Shown piece by piece: positions 47,606-58,247 of a stretch of DNA of 64,000 nt. Source of the DNA: Parvularcula maris (GTDB lineage Bacteria; Pseudomonadota; Alphaproteobacteria; Caulobacterales; Parvularculaceae); NCBI RefSeq assembly GCF_024505085.1, contig NZ_JANIBC010000007.1, positions 1 through 64,000 of the forward strand. The letters run 5' to 3'. The notes under the pieces were generated by a model. It worked only from the letters and a program-made list of their open reading frames with translations, was not told the DNA's origin and ran no database searches. Position 1 is the first letter of the stretch. Each line of letters begins with the position of its first letter. The translations under genes and the position numbers were made by a program.

Positions 47606-47756
47606 AATATGTCTCCTCGCGCGGCGCTTTCGGCAGGATTGCCTTCCGCCGTGGGGGTGAGGGGCGCCTAAACCACGCCCCTTTTGTGCAGCGCGACAAT
47701 AAGGCCGGTTTTCAGAACTGCAAGGTTGGCCGTGCCGTAGGATGGTCGCACTGCGT

Positions 47757-49166
47757 TCAACCAGCAATTGCGCGGGCGTCCTCCATACGTGCGAGGCTCT
47801 CCTCGCGTCCCAGCGCATAGAGTGTTTCGCCCAGAGTGGGGGCGGGGTTACCGGCGGTCAGGGCCGCGCGCAGGGGCGGGCCGACCTGGCCGAAGCCAAG
47901 ACCGTTCGTCTCCGCGTAGGTCTGCACGGCGAGGTCGAGGGTGGCGGCGGACCAGTCCTCCACGGCTGCTAGGGTTTCGCCGAGGTCGCCGAGGATCTTA
48001 GCCGAACCCTCCTTGCGCAGGGGTTTGCCCGGCTTGCCGGTGATCTCGAAGGGGCGCTGCAGGAGCAGGAAGGCCGCGGCGCCGGCAATGTCGGAAAGCA
48101 GCTTCATGCGCGGCTTGAGGAAGGGCGCCCCCCGGACCAGGGCTGCGCGCTGCTCGGCGGTGGGCTCGGCGGAGAGAAACGGCACGCTGCGGCTCACCAA
48201 GTCCTCCTCGCTGAGCTCACCGATATAGTGCGCGTTCAGCGACGCCATCTTCTCAGGATCGAGGCGCGCAGGGGCCTTGCCGATACCGCCGAGGGAGAAG
48301 ACTTCCTTCGCACGGGGCTCCGGGATCACCTCCTCGTCGCCATGGGCGAAGCCGAGCTTGAGAAGCCCGTTCATCAGCCCCTCGGGCAGGTATCCTTCGT
48401 CGCGATAGGCCTCGACACCGAGAGCGCCGTGGCGTTTGGAGAGCTTCTTGCCGTCCGCGCCGTGGATCAGCGGCACATGGGCGAAGACGGGCACATCCCA
48501 GCCCATCGCCTCGTAGATATGCTGCTGCTTGGGCGTGTTGTTGAGGTGGTCGTCGCCCCTGACCACATGGGTGACGCCCATATCGTGGTCGTCCGCCACC
48601 ACGGCGAGCATATAGGTGGGCGTGCCGTCCGAGCGCAGGATTACCGTGTCGTCGGAGACCGCGTTGGGAAAGCGCACCTCACCCTGCACCGCGTCGCGCA
48701 CCACGGTCTCCCCCTCGATGGGTGCCCTGAGGCGCACGGAGTAGGGGCCTTCCCCCTCGCCGCCGTCTCTATAAGGGCTGGTGAAGCGCACGTTCTTCTC
48801 GCGAGCCTCGGCTCTCGCGGCATCGAGCTCGTCACCGGCCAGCCAGCAGCGATAGGCCTTGCCCTTGGCGAGGAGCTCCTCGGCCACCTCCCGGTGCCGC
48901 TCGGCGCGGGCGTGCTGGCTGATCGGCTCGCCGTCCCAGTCGAGGCCCAGCCAAGTAAGCCCGTCCAGGATGGCCTGCACGGCCTCCTCATTGTGCCGCG
49001 CACGGTCGGTGTCCTCGATCCGCAGCAGGAACTTCGAGCCTTCCGGCGCCCCCGCCCCGCGTGCAAGAAGCCAGTTGAAGAGCGCCGTCCTCGCTCCGCC
49101 AATGTGCAGATAACCGGTCGGCGAGGGTGCGAAACGGGTGACGATCGGTTTAGTCTCGCCGGACAT
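47757..49166 (-). CDS. gltX: Glutamate--tRNA ligase
   Basis: A 469-residue class I synthetase from the ATG at 49166, giving [19 protein letters not shown] at the N-terminus (HIGH motif HIGG, about residues 20-23). The KMSKS-type motif is [10 protein letters not shown] (about 240-249). The length is typical. The ATG on this strand shares bases with the ATG of comEC on the other, so no intergenic promoter space exists between them. Confidence 0.96.
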   Translation of the reverse strand: MSGETKPIVTRFAPSPTGYLHIGGARTALFNWLLARGAGAPEGSKFLLRIEDTDRARHNEEAVQAILDGLTWLGLDWDGEPISQHARAERHREVAEELLAKGKAYRCWLAGDELDAARAEAREKNVRFTSPYRDGGEGEGPYSVRLRAPIEGETVVRDAVQGEVRFPNAVSDDTVILRSDGTPTYMLAVVADDHDMGVTHVVRGDDHLNNTPKQQHIYEAMGWDVPVFAHVPLIHGADGKKLSKRHGALGVEAYRDEGYLPEGLMNGLLKLGFAHGDEEVIPEPRAKEVFSLGGIGKAPARLDPEKMASLNAHYIGELSEEDLVSRSVPFLSAEPTAEQRAALVRGAPFLKPRMKLLSDIAGAAAFLLLQRPFEITGKPGKPLRKEGSAKILGDLGETLAAVEDWSAATLDLAVQTYAETNGLGFGQVGPPLRAALTAGNPAPTLGETLYALGREESLARMEDARAIAG

Positions 49167-51294
49167 GACTGGCTCCTTCACAGGCAGGCGGGCGGCAGGC
49201 CCTGGGTTTTGGCAGGGCACGGCCTGGCAGCGGCGCGCCTTCTGGCGGCTCCTATGGCAGGACACGCGCGACAGGGCCAGCGCCTACGCCGACCAGGAGA
49301 GCCAGCGCCTCTTCGTCTTCGCCCCGGTGCTCCTGGGGGCGGGCATTCTTCTCGGTGATCTGTGGCGGGTGGGGATCGCGGGTCCGGCGGCGCTCCTTGC
49401 CAGTTCGATAGTCGCTGGGTTCGTCCTGGCCCGCCGAGGTCACGAGCGGCTGAGCTACATGCTCCGCTGTCTGGCCCTGGTCGCGGCGGGCGTCCTGCTT
49501 CTGGCGGTCAGGCTGGCTGTGGTCGCGGCGCCGGTCATCCCGAGCGGGCTGCCTCCGGTCACCGTCACCGGGACCTTGGGCGAGGTCGAGCTGCGTGAGA
49601 GAGACCGCCGCTACACCATCGATGTCGCCGAGATCGAGGGGCTGTCGCGCAAAGACACTCCTGCCCGCGTACGGATCAGTTGGCGGGGTGCCCCCGGTGA
49701 AGAAGAGCCCGGCGACACCGTCCGCCTGCGGGCGAGCCTGGCCCCGCCGCCAGGGCCGACCCATCCGGGTAGCTACGATTTCTCGCGGCAGATGTTCTTC
49801 GAGCGGATCGGCGGGGCTGGCTACTCCTTCACGCCGCCGGAGGTCCTGGGCAGGGGAGGAGGCTCGTGGAGAACCGATGCCGAAGCGCTGCGCGAGCGTA
49901 TCGCCGAACGGGTCGAGGGCCGTATCGGCGGCAGGGAAGGGGCCGTGGCCGCCGCCCTCGTGACCGGCAAGCGGGAGCGTATACCTGAGGATGTGGTGGA
50001 CGCGCTTCGCGATGCGGGCCTCGCGCACCTGCTCGCGATCTCGGGCCTCCATATGGGGCTGGTCTGCGGCTTCATCTTCTTCTCCTCGCGCTGGCTTCTG
50101 TCGCGGTCCGAGCGGCTGACGCTCAGCCTGCCGATCAAGAAACTGGCCGCCGGGTGCGCCCTCTCGGCGGGCCTCTTCTACCTCGTCCTTTCCGGCGGAG
50201 CTTGGTCGGCGCAGCGGGCGTTCATCATGGCAGGGGTCGCCTGCGTCGCCATCCTCCTCGACCGCAGAGCCGTCTCCTTGCGCAACGCGGCGGCGGCGGC
50301 GCTCATCATTCTCTTCCTCAGGCCAGAAGCGGTCTTCGCGCCCGGCTTCCAGATGTCGTTTGCCGCTGTGGTCACGCTGATCGCCGCCTTCGCCGCCATC
50401 GAAGAGCGCTGGCCGAGAATAGGGACCGGAGGCCCACTGACGAAGGCGTCAGCTTTCCTTGGAGGTCTGTTCCTGACGAGCCTCCTCGCGGGTGCCGCCA
50501 CAGGCCCCTTCGCCGCCTATCACTTCGGCCGCATCGCCGTCTTTGGCCTTCTAGGCAACATGCTGGCCATGCCCATCGTGACCCTGGCGGTGATGCCTGC
50601 TCTGGTGACCTCCCTCTTTCTGATGCCCCTCGGGCTCGACGGCCCGGTGCTCATCCTGGTGGGGAAGGGGATCGGCCTGGTGCTGAGCATCGCCGAGTGG
50701 ACCTCCTCTCTCCCAGGTGCCGTGCGGACAGTGCCCCAGCTCGACCCTCTCGGTCTGGCCGTGGCGGCATGCGGTATGCTGACCTTGACCCTACTGAAGG
50801 CGCCGTGGCGGGCGGCGGGTCTGTTCCTGGTGATCCTGGCTATGCCGCTGAGCCGGATGGCGGAAGTGCCCGAGGTGTTCCTCTCGCGCGACCTGCGCAA
50901 TGTCGGTGTAAGGACCGACGGCGACGCCTCCCTGGCGCTCTTATCGAAGCGCCGAGACAAGTTCAGCGCCGAAAGCTGGCTGCAGGCCTTGGGCAAACAC
51001 CCAAACATCAACGAGCAGCAGAGCTTTGCTACGTGTACAGCCGGTATCTGCAGGCACCCCCTACGTAGGGGAGGTGAGCTCTGGGTCCTCACCGACCGGT
51101 CGCAGCTTCGCTCGGCCTGCCGAAGCGCTGCCATCGTCGTACTGAGGAGTGCCGACGAGTCTGTCGATAGAGGGAAGTGCGCTGCCCTCCTCATCGCCCT
51201 GCGACCCGAAGGCAACCACCCCGCCGCTGGCATTCTTTATACGGACAGGGGATGGGAGATCCGTGTGGCCACCCCCTTCGCTGCCACGCGGTAG
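49165..51294 (+). CDS. comEC: ComEC/Rec2-type DNA uptake channel protein
   Basis: A 709-residue inner-membrane protein with about 10 helices. The N-terminal DUF4131 domain (about 40-200) and the Competence domain with the core LVTGKRERIPEDVVDALRDAGLAHLLAISGLHMGL (in part; LLAISGLHMGL about 296-306) are present. The C-terminal ~160 residues resemble the metallo-beta-lactamase-like tail only weakly. The ATG at 49165 is used although it overlaps the gltX start; no later in-frame ATG is plausible. Other uptake genes are not in the window. Its stop codon lies inside repeat B copy 2. Confidence 0.87.
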   Translation: MTGSFTGRRAAGPGFWQGTAWQRRAFWRLLWQDTRDRASAYADQESQRLFVFAPVLLGAGILLGDLWRVGIAGPAALLASSIVAGFVLARRGHERLSYMLRCLALVAAGVLLLAVRLAVVAAPVIPSGLPPVTVTGTLGEVELRERDRRYTIDVAEIEGLSRKDTPARVRISWRGAPGEEEPGDTVRLRASLAPPPGPTHPGSYDFSRQMFFERIGGAGYSFTPPEVLGRGGGSWRTDAEALRERIAERVEGRIGGREGAVAAALVTGKRERIPEDVVDALRDAGLAHLLAISGLHMGLVCGFIFFSSRWLLSRSERLTLSLPIKKLAAGCALSAGLFYLVLSGGAWSAQRAFIMAGVACVAILLDRRAVSLRNAAAAALIILFLRPEAVFAPGFQMSFAAVVTLIAAFAAIEERWPRIGTGGPLTKASAFLGGLFLTSLLAGAATGPFAAYHFGRIAVFGLLGNMLAMPIVTLAVMPALVTSLFLMPLGLDGPVLILVGKGIGLVLSIAEWTSSLPGAVRTVPQLDPLGLAVAACGMLTLTLLKAPWRAAGLFLVILAMPLSRMAEVPEVFLSRDLRNVGVRTDGDASLALLSKRRDKFSAESWLQALGKHPNINEQQSFATCTAGICRHPLRRGGELWVLTDRSQLRSACRSAAIVVLRSADESVDRGKCAALLIALRPEGNHPAAGILYTDRGWEIRVATPFAATR

Positions 51295-51367
51295 GGCGGA
51301 TTGCGCAGCCATCCGCCGCTCATACGCACCAGCGTTGCAAGGCGGAAAGCTTCGCGTTCCGCCCTAC
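51291..51367. repeat. Intergenic palindromic repeat, family B copy 2
   Basis: A 77-bp element with GTAGGGCGGATTGCGCAGCC and GCTTCGCGTTCCGCCCTAC at its ends, near-identical to the copy at 38785-38861. Its left end contains the comEC stop (TAG 51292-51294) and its right end the ubiG stop (51366-51364). Confidence 0.88.
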
Positions 51368-52101
51368 GGCTTCACCGCGAACAGCATGTAGTTGACGCTC
51401 ATATCGCTGCCCACGCGCCAGCCGTCGAGGAGGGGCAGATAGGTCAGTCCGTGTTCGGAGCGGACTTCGAGCCCTGCCGCTATGAGGTGCTTCTTCGCTT
51501 CCGACGGCTTGATGAACTTGCGCGGGTCGTGGGTGCCCCTGGGCAGCCAACGAAGGATGTACTCTGCCGCGAACACCGCCGTGGCCGCCGCCTTGACGGT
51601 GCGGTTGAGGGTGGCGAGGGCCATCATGCCGCCGGGCTCTAGGAGCTTTGCGGAGGTGCCAAGGAACAGCTCCACATCGGCCACATGCTCGACCACTTCC
51701 AAGTTGAGGACGGCGTCGAAGCTGCCTGCCTCGGACAAAGCCAGCTCCTCGGCAGTGGTGTGGCGGTAGTCGATGGTGAGCCGCGACTGCTTGGCATGGA
51801 GCTTCGCCGTCTTCACATTGCCCTCGGCCGCGTCGATGCCGGTGACTTCGGCGCCGAGGCGTGCCATGGGCTCGCTCACCAGGCCCCCGCCGCAGCCTAT
51901 ATCGAGCAGTTTCAGCCCCTCCAGCGGTTTCTTTGCGAAGCGGTCACGGCCAAAGTGTCGGCAGAGCTCGTCGCGGATGAGCCCCAGACGGACCGGATTG
52001 AACTTGTGCAGCGGCTTGAACTTACCCAGCGGGTCCCACCATTCGGCGGCGATGCGCTCGAACTTGTCCACTTCCTCGGGGTCGATGGTCGTGCTGCTCA
52101 C
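51364..52101 (-). CDS. ubiG: Ubiquinone biosynthesis O-methyltransferase UbiG
   Basis: A 245-residue SAM methyltransferase for both O-methylations in ubiquinone synthesis. It has AAEWWDPLGKFKPLHKFNPVRL (landmark, the UbiG hallmark near residue 20-40), SAM motif LLDIGCGGGLVSEPMARLG (about 65-84), VTGIDAAEGNV and LNLEVVEHVADVE (about 130). The tail GSDMSVNYMLFAVK is typical. It is convergent with comEC, the two stops being separated by repeat B. Confidence 0.96.
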   Translation of the reverse strand: MSSTTIDPEEVDKFERIAAEWWDPLGKFKPLHKFNPVRLGLIRDELCRHFGRDRFAKKPLEGLKLLDIGCGGGLVSEPMARLGAEVTGIDAAEGNVKTAKLHAKQSRLTIDYRHTTAEELALSEAGSFDAVLNLEVVEHVADVELFLGTSAKLLEPGGMMALATLNRTVKAAATAVFAAEYILRWLPRGTHDPRKFIKPSEAKKHLIAAGLEVRSEHGLTYLPLLDGWRVGSDMSVNYMLFAVKP

Positions 52102-52172
52102 CTGATGGCTCCCTGGTCTGAAGGTGGAGAGCTAGTGCGGAAGGCGGGACCAAGCAACGCGGCGGATCGGCG

Positions 52173-53015
52173 TTGAGGGTTCTGGTCAGCGGCACCTCCA
52201 GCGTTCTGGGACACTACGCGGCGGAAGGGTTGGAGCGGCACGGCTGCAAGGTGGTGCGCGCCGCCAGAGGGCGGGCGTTCAAGGTGCCCGACCTACGCCT
52301 CGACCTCACCGACGAGCACGCCGTGCGGACGGCGGCCAGGGGGCTGGACGCAGCCCTTCTGGTGCCGATCCTGACCGTCTCGGCCCAGGCGGCTCGGTGG
52401 CTGGCCGAGGAGGGCGTGCGGCGTATCGTGGTCTTCTCCTCGAACAATGTGGGCATCGACCGGGATAGCCCGGTCTACCGGGCGCTGGCGCGGGCGGAGG
52501 AGGAACTGGCGGGAGTGGACGCGGAAGTCGTGATCCTGCGGCCTACGATGATCTACGGTCACCGGGGCGACGGTAATCTCTCGCGGCTCGTGCGGTTCGC
52601 CAAGGATTACGGCTTTCTGCCATGCCCTGGTGAGGGCAGGGCGCTGCAGCAGCCGGTCTTCGTGCTGGATCTGGCCAGAACCGCGGCTCAGGCGGTCACA
52701 GGGCCTTATGCTGCGGGTCCGTTCTCCATCGGCGGCGGCGACGTGGTCAGCACGGAAGGTCTGTTCACCGCGGTTCTCAAGGCGGCGGGCCAGGGGGAGG
52801 GGAGGCTCCTCCGTGTGCCCCTTTCGCCGCTTCGAACGGCGGTGAGGATTGCCGAGGCGGCGGGGCTGAAGCTGCCCCTCGGCACGGCGCAGCTCGCCAG
52901 GATCGAGCAGGACAAGATCGCCACCGAAGCGCCGCTCTATGGGTTCACACCGCAGGTATCCCTGGGGGAAGGGTTGGTACGGCTGATTGCTGATATCGAG
53001 GCGGGGAGGGGTTAG
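52173..53015 (+). CDS. NAD(P)-binding epimerase/complex I-associated type SDR
   Basis: A 280-residue extended/atypical SDR from TTG 52173. The nucleotide motif is VLVSGTSSVLGHYAAEGL (about residues 3-20, GxxxxxG type), with VVFSSNNVG (about 88-96) and VILRPTMIYGHRGDG (about 122-136) as in NAD-dependent epimerases and NDUFA9-like proteins. There is no clear catalytic Tyr-X3-Lys; the place shows YRALARAEEELA. It could be a non-catalytic complex I-type subunit or a sugar-nucleotide enzyme. Confidence 0.72.
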   Translation: MRVLVSGTSSVLGHYAAEGLERHGCKVVRAARGRAFKVPDLRLDLTDEHAVRTAARGLDAALLVPILTVSAQAARWLAEEGVRRIVVFSSNNVGIDRDSPVYRALARAEEELAGVDAEVVILRPTMIYGHRGDGNLSRLVRFAKDYGFLPCPGEGRALQQPVFVLDLARTAAQAVTGPYAAGPFSIGGGDVVSTEGLFTAVLKAAGQGEGRLLRVPLSPLRTAVRIAEAAGLKLPLGTAQLARIEQDKIATEAPLYGFTPQVSLGEGLVRLIADIEAGRG

Positions 53016-53035
53016 GAGCTAGGTTCGCCTGTACC

Positions 53036-53182
53036 GCCTCCCTCTCCCGCTTGCGGGAGAGGGATCGAGGGTGAGGGGGTTCTAAGCGCTCGCCTTCTTT
53101 TCGAGTGCCGGCGTACGGCTTCGCCGAAGCCCTCACCCGAAATCAGATAGATTTCGACCTCTCCCGCACGCGGGAGAGGTAG
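53036..53182. repeat. Intergenic composite repeat, family C copy 2
   Basis: The best-preserved copy: left hairpin CTCTCCCGCTTGCGGGAGAG, then GGATCGAGGGTGAGGGGGTT, GTACGGCTTCGCCGAAGCC, CACCCGAAATCAGATAGATT and the right hairpin CTCTCCCGCACGCGGGAGAG. It lies between the SDR and MBL-fold genes, which converge here. Confidence 0.8.
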
Positions 53183-53192
53183 TTCGCGCTGC

Positions 53193-54182
53193 TCAACCAA
53201 GCTCCCTATACCAAGCCTGAAATGCCGTCTCATAATAACTCGGGCTGAACAGCCGCCACTCACCCAGCTTCTTTGGCACGGAGAACTCCTTAGCCGCAGC
53301 GCTCACCTCCATGCCCTTCTTATGGGCCTTCTTAGCCTGCTCCTCCACATGGTCGAGGAGGCCCGTATAGTCGCCGAAGCTGTCCGCCTTACCGAGGCTT
53401 CCATGCCCCGTGACGATCATCCGTGAGCGGTCTTCGAGCAGTTCGCCTACGGAGCGGCGCAGCTCAGTGGGGATCGCGTCGACATAGTTGTGAAAGAAAT
53501 CCTTCCAGACGAGGTCGCCTGCGAAGGTCACGGGCTCGTCGTCCACATGGATGGCGACGTCGCTGGGGGTGTGGCCGCGCTTGAGGTCGAGGGTGACGCT
53601 GCGCCCGCCCAGATCGAGGCTCGCCGTGCCGGCATCGTCGGGAATGATCCGTGTGGGCAGGACCGGGATGATGCCGGTCTGCAGAAAGGCGGAGTCCTCC
53701 ACTTCGCGCGGGGCGGAGAGGCGGTCGATGATGATCCGGCGGGTGGTCTCGGTGGCGTAGATGTTCGGCCCCTCGCCGCCGCGGAAGTAACCGGCCACGC
53801 CGCCCGAATGGTCAGGGTGGAAATGGGTGAGGACCACATCGGTGATGTCCCGCCCGGTTAGGCGCTTGGCCTCCCCCTGCAGCCAGGCGGCCCCTGCGGG
53901 CTGGAGGAAGGCGTCCACCGCGACGATCTTCTCCTCACCGACGATCAGCCCGCCATTGCAGACGGTCTGGGTCTGGAAGCTGCCATCCTTGCCGATGGGG
54001 GTAGAGACGACAGCGTAGACGCCGGGGGCCAGCTCTTCGAGGCGAGCGAAACTCTCCGTCGCCACCGTCTTGCCGAGCTGGGCCGCCGTATGGGCGGAGG
54101 CGGAGCCTGCCGCGGCGAGCCCGGCTGCGCTCCCTACCAGGAACAGCCTGCGGTCGGGGCGGAATAGGGAAGCTTGGGGCAT
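53193..54182 (-). CDS. MBL-fold metallohydrolase, secreted by Tat-type signal
   Basis: A 329-residue protein from the ATG at 54182, with GAGGAGA 7 bases upstream. The N-terminus FRPDRRLFLVGSAAGLAAAG has a twin-arginine R-R-x-F-L motif, a sign of Tat export. The metal site is LTHFHPDHSGGVAGYF (about residues 130-140) with further His/Asp residues in FAGDLVW and VTGHGS. The closest guess is a quinoprotein-relay type SoxH-like hydrolase, but substrate and relations are unknown. Confidence 0.83.
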   Translation of the reverse strand: MPQASLFRPDRRLFLVGSAAGLAAAGSASAHTAAQLGKTVATESFARLEELAPGVYAVVSTPIGKDGSFQTQTVCNGGLIVGEEKIVAVDAFLQPAGAAWLQGEAKRLTGRDITDVVLTHFHPDHSGGVAGYFRGGEGPNIYATETTRRIIIDRLSAPREVEDSAFLQTGIIPVLPTRIIPDDAGTASLDLGGRSVTLDLKRGHTPSDVAIHVDDEPVTFAGDLVWKDFFHNYVDAIPTELRRSVGELLEDRSRMIVTGHGSLGKADSFGDYTGLLDHVEEQAKKAHKKGMEVSAAAKEFSVPKKLGEWRLFSPSYYETAFQAWYRELG

Positions 54183-54321
54183 GGATAGGTCTCCTCGTGC
54201 CAAGTTTCGAACGGTGCGAGCGTAAGGTTACACAAGATCAGCAGTCGCCTGCGGACTTGTCGGACTTTGCCCGCGCCGCTACCCCTGGCAGGTTCTTACC
54301 GCAGCGCAATAGGAGCCATCC

Positions 54322-55602
<1,281 letters not shown>

Positions 55603-55611
55603 ATTCCCTTC

Positions 55612-57888
55612 ATGAGTGTGACCCCGCGTATAGGACCGACCCCGCGTGTGCTGCTGCGCCAGCTCCGCGAGGTGATGGCCGAGGAGAGCGATCCCCAGAC
55701 GAGGCTCGACCATCTAGTCGAGGCCATCGCCCGCAACATGGTGGCCGATGTATGCTCGATCTATGTGCGCCGTCCTGGCGACGTGCTCGAGCTCTTCGCC
55801 ACAGAGGGTCTGCAGCGGGGCGCGGTGCATCTGACCAAGATGAACTGGAACGAGGGCCTTGTTGGTCTCGTCGCGCGCACGGGCAGGCCGCTCAACCTGC
55901 GCAAGGCGAAGCTCCACCCGGACTTCTCCTTCCGGCCCGAAACGGGCGAGGAGGACCTCAGCGCCTTTCTCGGCGTGCCGATCGTCCGTTCAGGCAAGGT
56001 GATCGGCGTCCTGACGGTCCAGAACCGTACCAGCCGCGCCTATGCCGAGGACGAGATCGAGGCGGCGCAGCTCGTCGCCACCGTCCTTGCCGAGATCATC
56101 TCCTCGGACAAGCTCCTCTCCGAGCGCGAGGCGGCGGAGGTGGAGGAGCTCGTCCACCAGTCCGAATACGAGCAGGGCACCGCCATCATTCCCGGCGTCG
56201 TTCAGGGCACGGTCTTTCTCCTGACGCCCCGCCGCACCAGCAAGTCGATCTTCGCGGCCAACATGGCCGAGGAGAAGCGGCGCCTTACCGAAGGCCTCAG
56301 CGATCTGCAGAAGTCCGTCGACGATATGATGGCGCGCAACGACGCCTTCAACCAGATCAGCCGCGAGGTGCTCGAGGTCTACCGCCTCTTCGCCTACGAT
56401 CGCGGCTGGGCGAGGCGGCTCGAGGAGAAGATCCTCGGCGGGCTGACGGCCGAGGCCGCTGTCGAGCAGGTGCAGAAGGAGAACCGCAACCAGATGAGGG
56501 CGGCCGCCGACCCTTACCTGCGCGAGCGGATGCACGATCTCGACGACCTCTCCCGCCGCCTCCTTAGGGTGCTGAGCGGCGAGAAGGACAGGCGCGAGCT
56601 GCCCGACAACGCCATTGTCTTCGCCGAAACCCTAGGTCCTGCCGAGCTCTTGGAGCTCAACCGGCGCAAGCTGGCTGGGCTGGTGCTGGCCGAGGCCTCC
56701 TCCAACTCCCACGCAGCCGTCGTGGCGAGGTCCCTCCGCGTGCCAATGGTGTCCGGTCTCGGGCGCCTCATCGACCGGGCGGAGCAGGGGGACACCGTGC
56801 TCCTCGACGGCGGCACCGGCGAGGTCTTCCTACGGCCAGCCAGCGAGGCGGTGGAGAACTTCCAGGAAAAGGTCCGCATCCGCTCCGAACGGTTGGCAGA
56901 GTTCCAGCAGTACCGGGACGGACCCGCCGTCACCGCCGACGGCGTTCCCATCGCCATCGAGATGAATGCGGGCCTCGCCCTCGACATGCCGCTCATCGAC
57001 GAGGTCGGCGCTTCGGGCGTGGGGCTTTTCCGTACCGAGCTTCAGTTCCTGATTGGCAAACAGCTCCCTACCGTCCGTGAACAGACCGAGAGCTACCGCG
57101 AGGTGATCGAGGCGGCGGGCGGCGCGAGGGTGGTCTTCAGGACCGCCGATATCGGCTCGGACAAGCGCGCGGACTATATGCGCGGGCCGCTCGAGGCGAA
57201 CCCGGCCATGGGCTGGCGCGGCCTCCGCATGGCGATGGACCGCGAGGGTCTCTTGCGCATGCAGCTCCGTGCCCTGATCGCTGCGGCCAAAGGCACGCCC
57301 CTCAGCATCCTCCTCCCCCTCGTCACCACGCCGCGCGAGTTCGAACAGGCGCGTGAGCTGATCGACAAGGAGATCGCTCGCACCGAACGGCTCGGCGAGC
57401 CCGTGCCGAGCAGGCTCGAAGTTGGGGCGATGATCGAGATCCCGTCCGCCGCCTGGTGCACCTCGCAGCTCGCGCGGCAGGCGGACTTCCTCTCCGTCGG
57501 CGGCAACGACCTCGCCCAGTTCTTCTTCGCCGCCGACCGCGAGAGCGAGATGGTCTCGGGCCGTTACGACTATATCAGCCGCGGTTTTCTCACCTTCCTC
57601 CGCCACATCGCCCGCTCGGCGAACAAGGAGGGGACCATGCTCAGCTATTGCGGCGAGCAGGGGGCCGATCCGCTCATGGCGCTCTGCCTCTTGGGGATCG
57701 GTTTCAGGCGCGTCTCCGTGCCTGCCAGCGCCGTCCTGCCGATCAAGCGCATGGTGGGCCGGGTGAACCTCGCCTTGGTCGAAGAGGAGATCGGCAGGCT
57801 GCTCACCGAAGGCCAGCGCTCCACGCTCAGAGGCGACATCGCGGCGCTGGCGGAGAGGCTCGACATTCCCACGGTGCGGTTCGTTTGA
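55612..57888 (+). CDS. ptsP: Phosphoenolpyruvate--protein phosphotransferase PtsP (EI-Ntr)
   Basis: A 758-residue enzyme I paralogue of the nitrogen PTS. The N-terminal GAF domain (about residues 20-165) gives the Ntr type. The PEP-utilising phospho-His is in SNSHAAVVARSLRVPMV (about 364-368). The C-terminal TIM-barrel has VGLFRTELQFLIG, GWRGLRMAMDREGLLRMQ, IPSAAWCTSQLARQADFLSVGGNDLAQ (landmarks) and MLSYCGEQGADP with the catalytic Cys. It passes phosphate from PEP to NPr and EIIA-Ntr. It follows lysC by 9 bp and may share its transcript. Confidence 0.95.
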   Translation: MSVTPRIGPTPRVLLRQLREVMAEESDPQTRLDHLVEAIARNMVADVCSIYVRRPGDVLELFATEGLQRGAVHLTKMNWNEGLVGLVARTGRPLNLRKAKLHPDFSFRPETGEEDLSAFLGVPIVRSGKVIGVLTVQNRTSRAYAEDEIEAAQLVATVLAEIISSDKLLSEREAAEVEELVHQSEYEQGTAIIPGVVQGTVFLLTPRRTSKSIFAANMAEEKRRLTEGLSDLQKSVDDMMARNDAFNQISREVLEVYRLFAYDRGWARRLEEKILGGLTAEAAVEQVQKENRNQMRAAADPYLRERMHDLDDLSRRLLRVLSGEKDRRELPDNAIVFAETLGPAELLELNRRKLAGLVLAEASSNSHAAVVARSLRVPMVSGLGRLIDRAEQGDTVLLDGGTGEVFLRPASEAVENFQEKVRIRSERLAEFQQYRDGPAVTADGVPIAIEMNAGLALDMPLIDEVGASGVGLFRTELQFLIGKQLPTVREQTESYREVIEAAGGARVVFRTADIGSDKRADYMRGPLEANPAMGWRGLRMAMDREGLLRMQLRALIAAAKGTPLSILLPLVTTPREFEQARELIDKEIARTERLGEPVPSRLEVGAMIEIPSAAWCTSQLARQADFLSVGGNDLAQFFFAADRESEMVSGRYDYISRGFLTFLRHIARSANKEGTMLSYCGEQGADPLMALCLLGIGFRRVSVPASAVLPIKRMVGRVNLALVEEEIGRLLTEGQRSTLRGDIAALAERLDIPTVRFV

Positions 57889-57943
57889 TTGCCTCGATGG
57901 CTTTGGTTGAAATCTGAAGACGAAGCGTCGTTTCCCATCCTCT

Positions 57944-58057
57944 GTCATCCCGGAAAGCCGCCAGGCTTATCAGGGACCCATGGACCAGCCGTTCTCTCTG
58001 CTTGATCCGGTGGGTCCACGGGTCCCGGCTCCTCGCTGACGCTTCGGCCGGGATGAC
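57944..58057. repeat. Intergenic repeat, family F copy 1
   Basis: A 114-bp element bounded by GTCATCCCGG and CCGGGATGAC. The middle has GGGACCCATGGACCAGCCGT, TCTCTCTGCTTGATCCGG and GGGTCCACGGGTCCCGG. It is the reverse complement of the copy at 60437-60566 over much of its length. The gap 57889-58247 holds no other feature. Confidence 0.8.
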
Positions 58058-58247
58058 GAGGAGGTAGTCGGCACCTTCCTGCTACGAAAAGCCAACGAGC
58101 GCGGTCCCAACGTCGCCCCGAAACCTTAAATCTGCGCAGCCCCCTCCCAAAACGAATGACGGGAGGTTAACAGAAGCCTTCCTTTGGGCTAGGGTGCCCG
58201 TTGGTGCCCCTCGCCCGAGGGGAGGCAGGACCGAATGCGGGGGCGTG

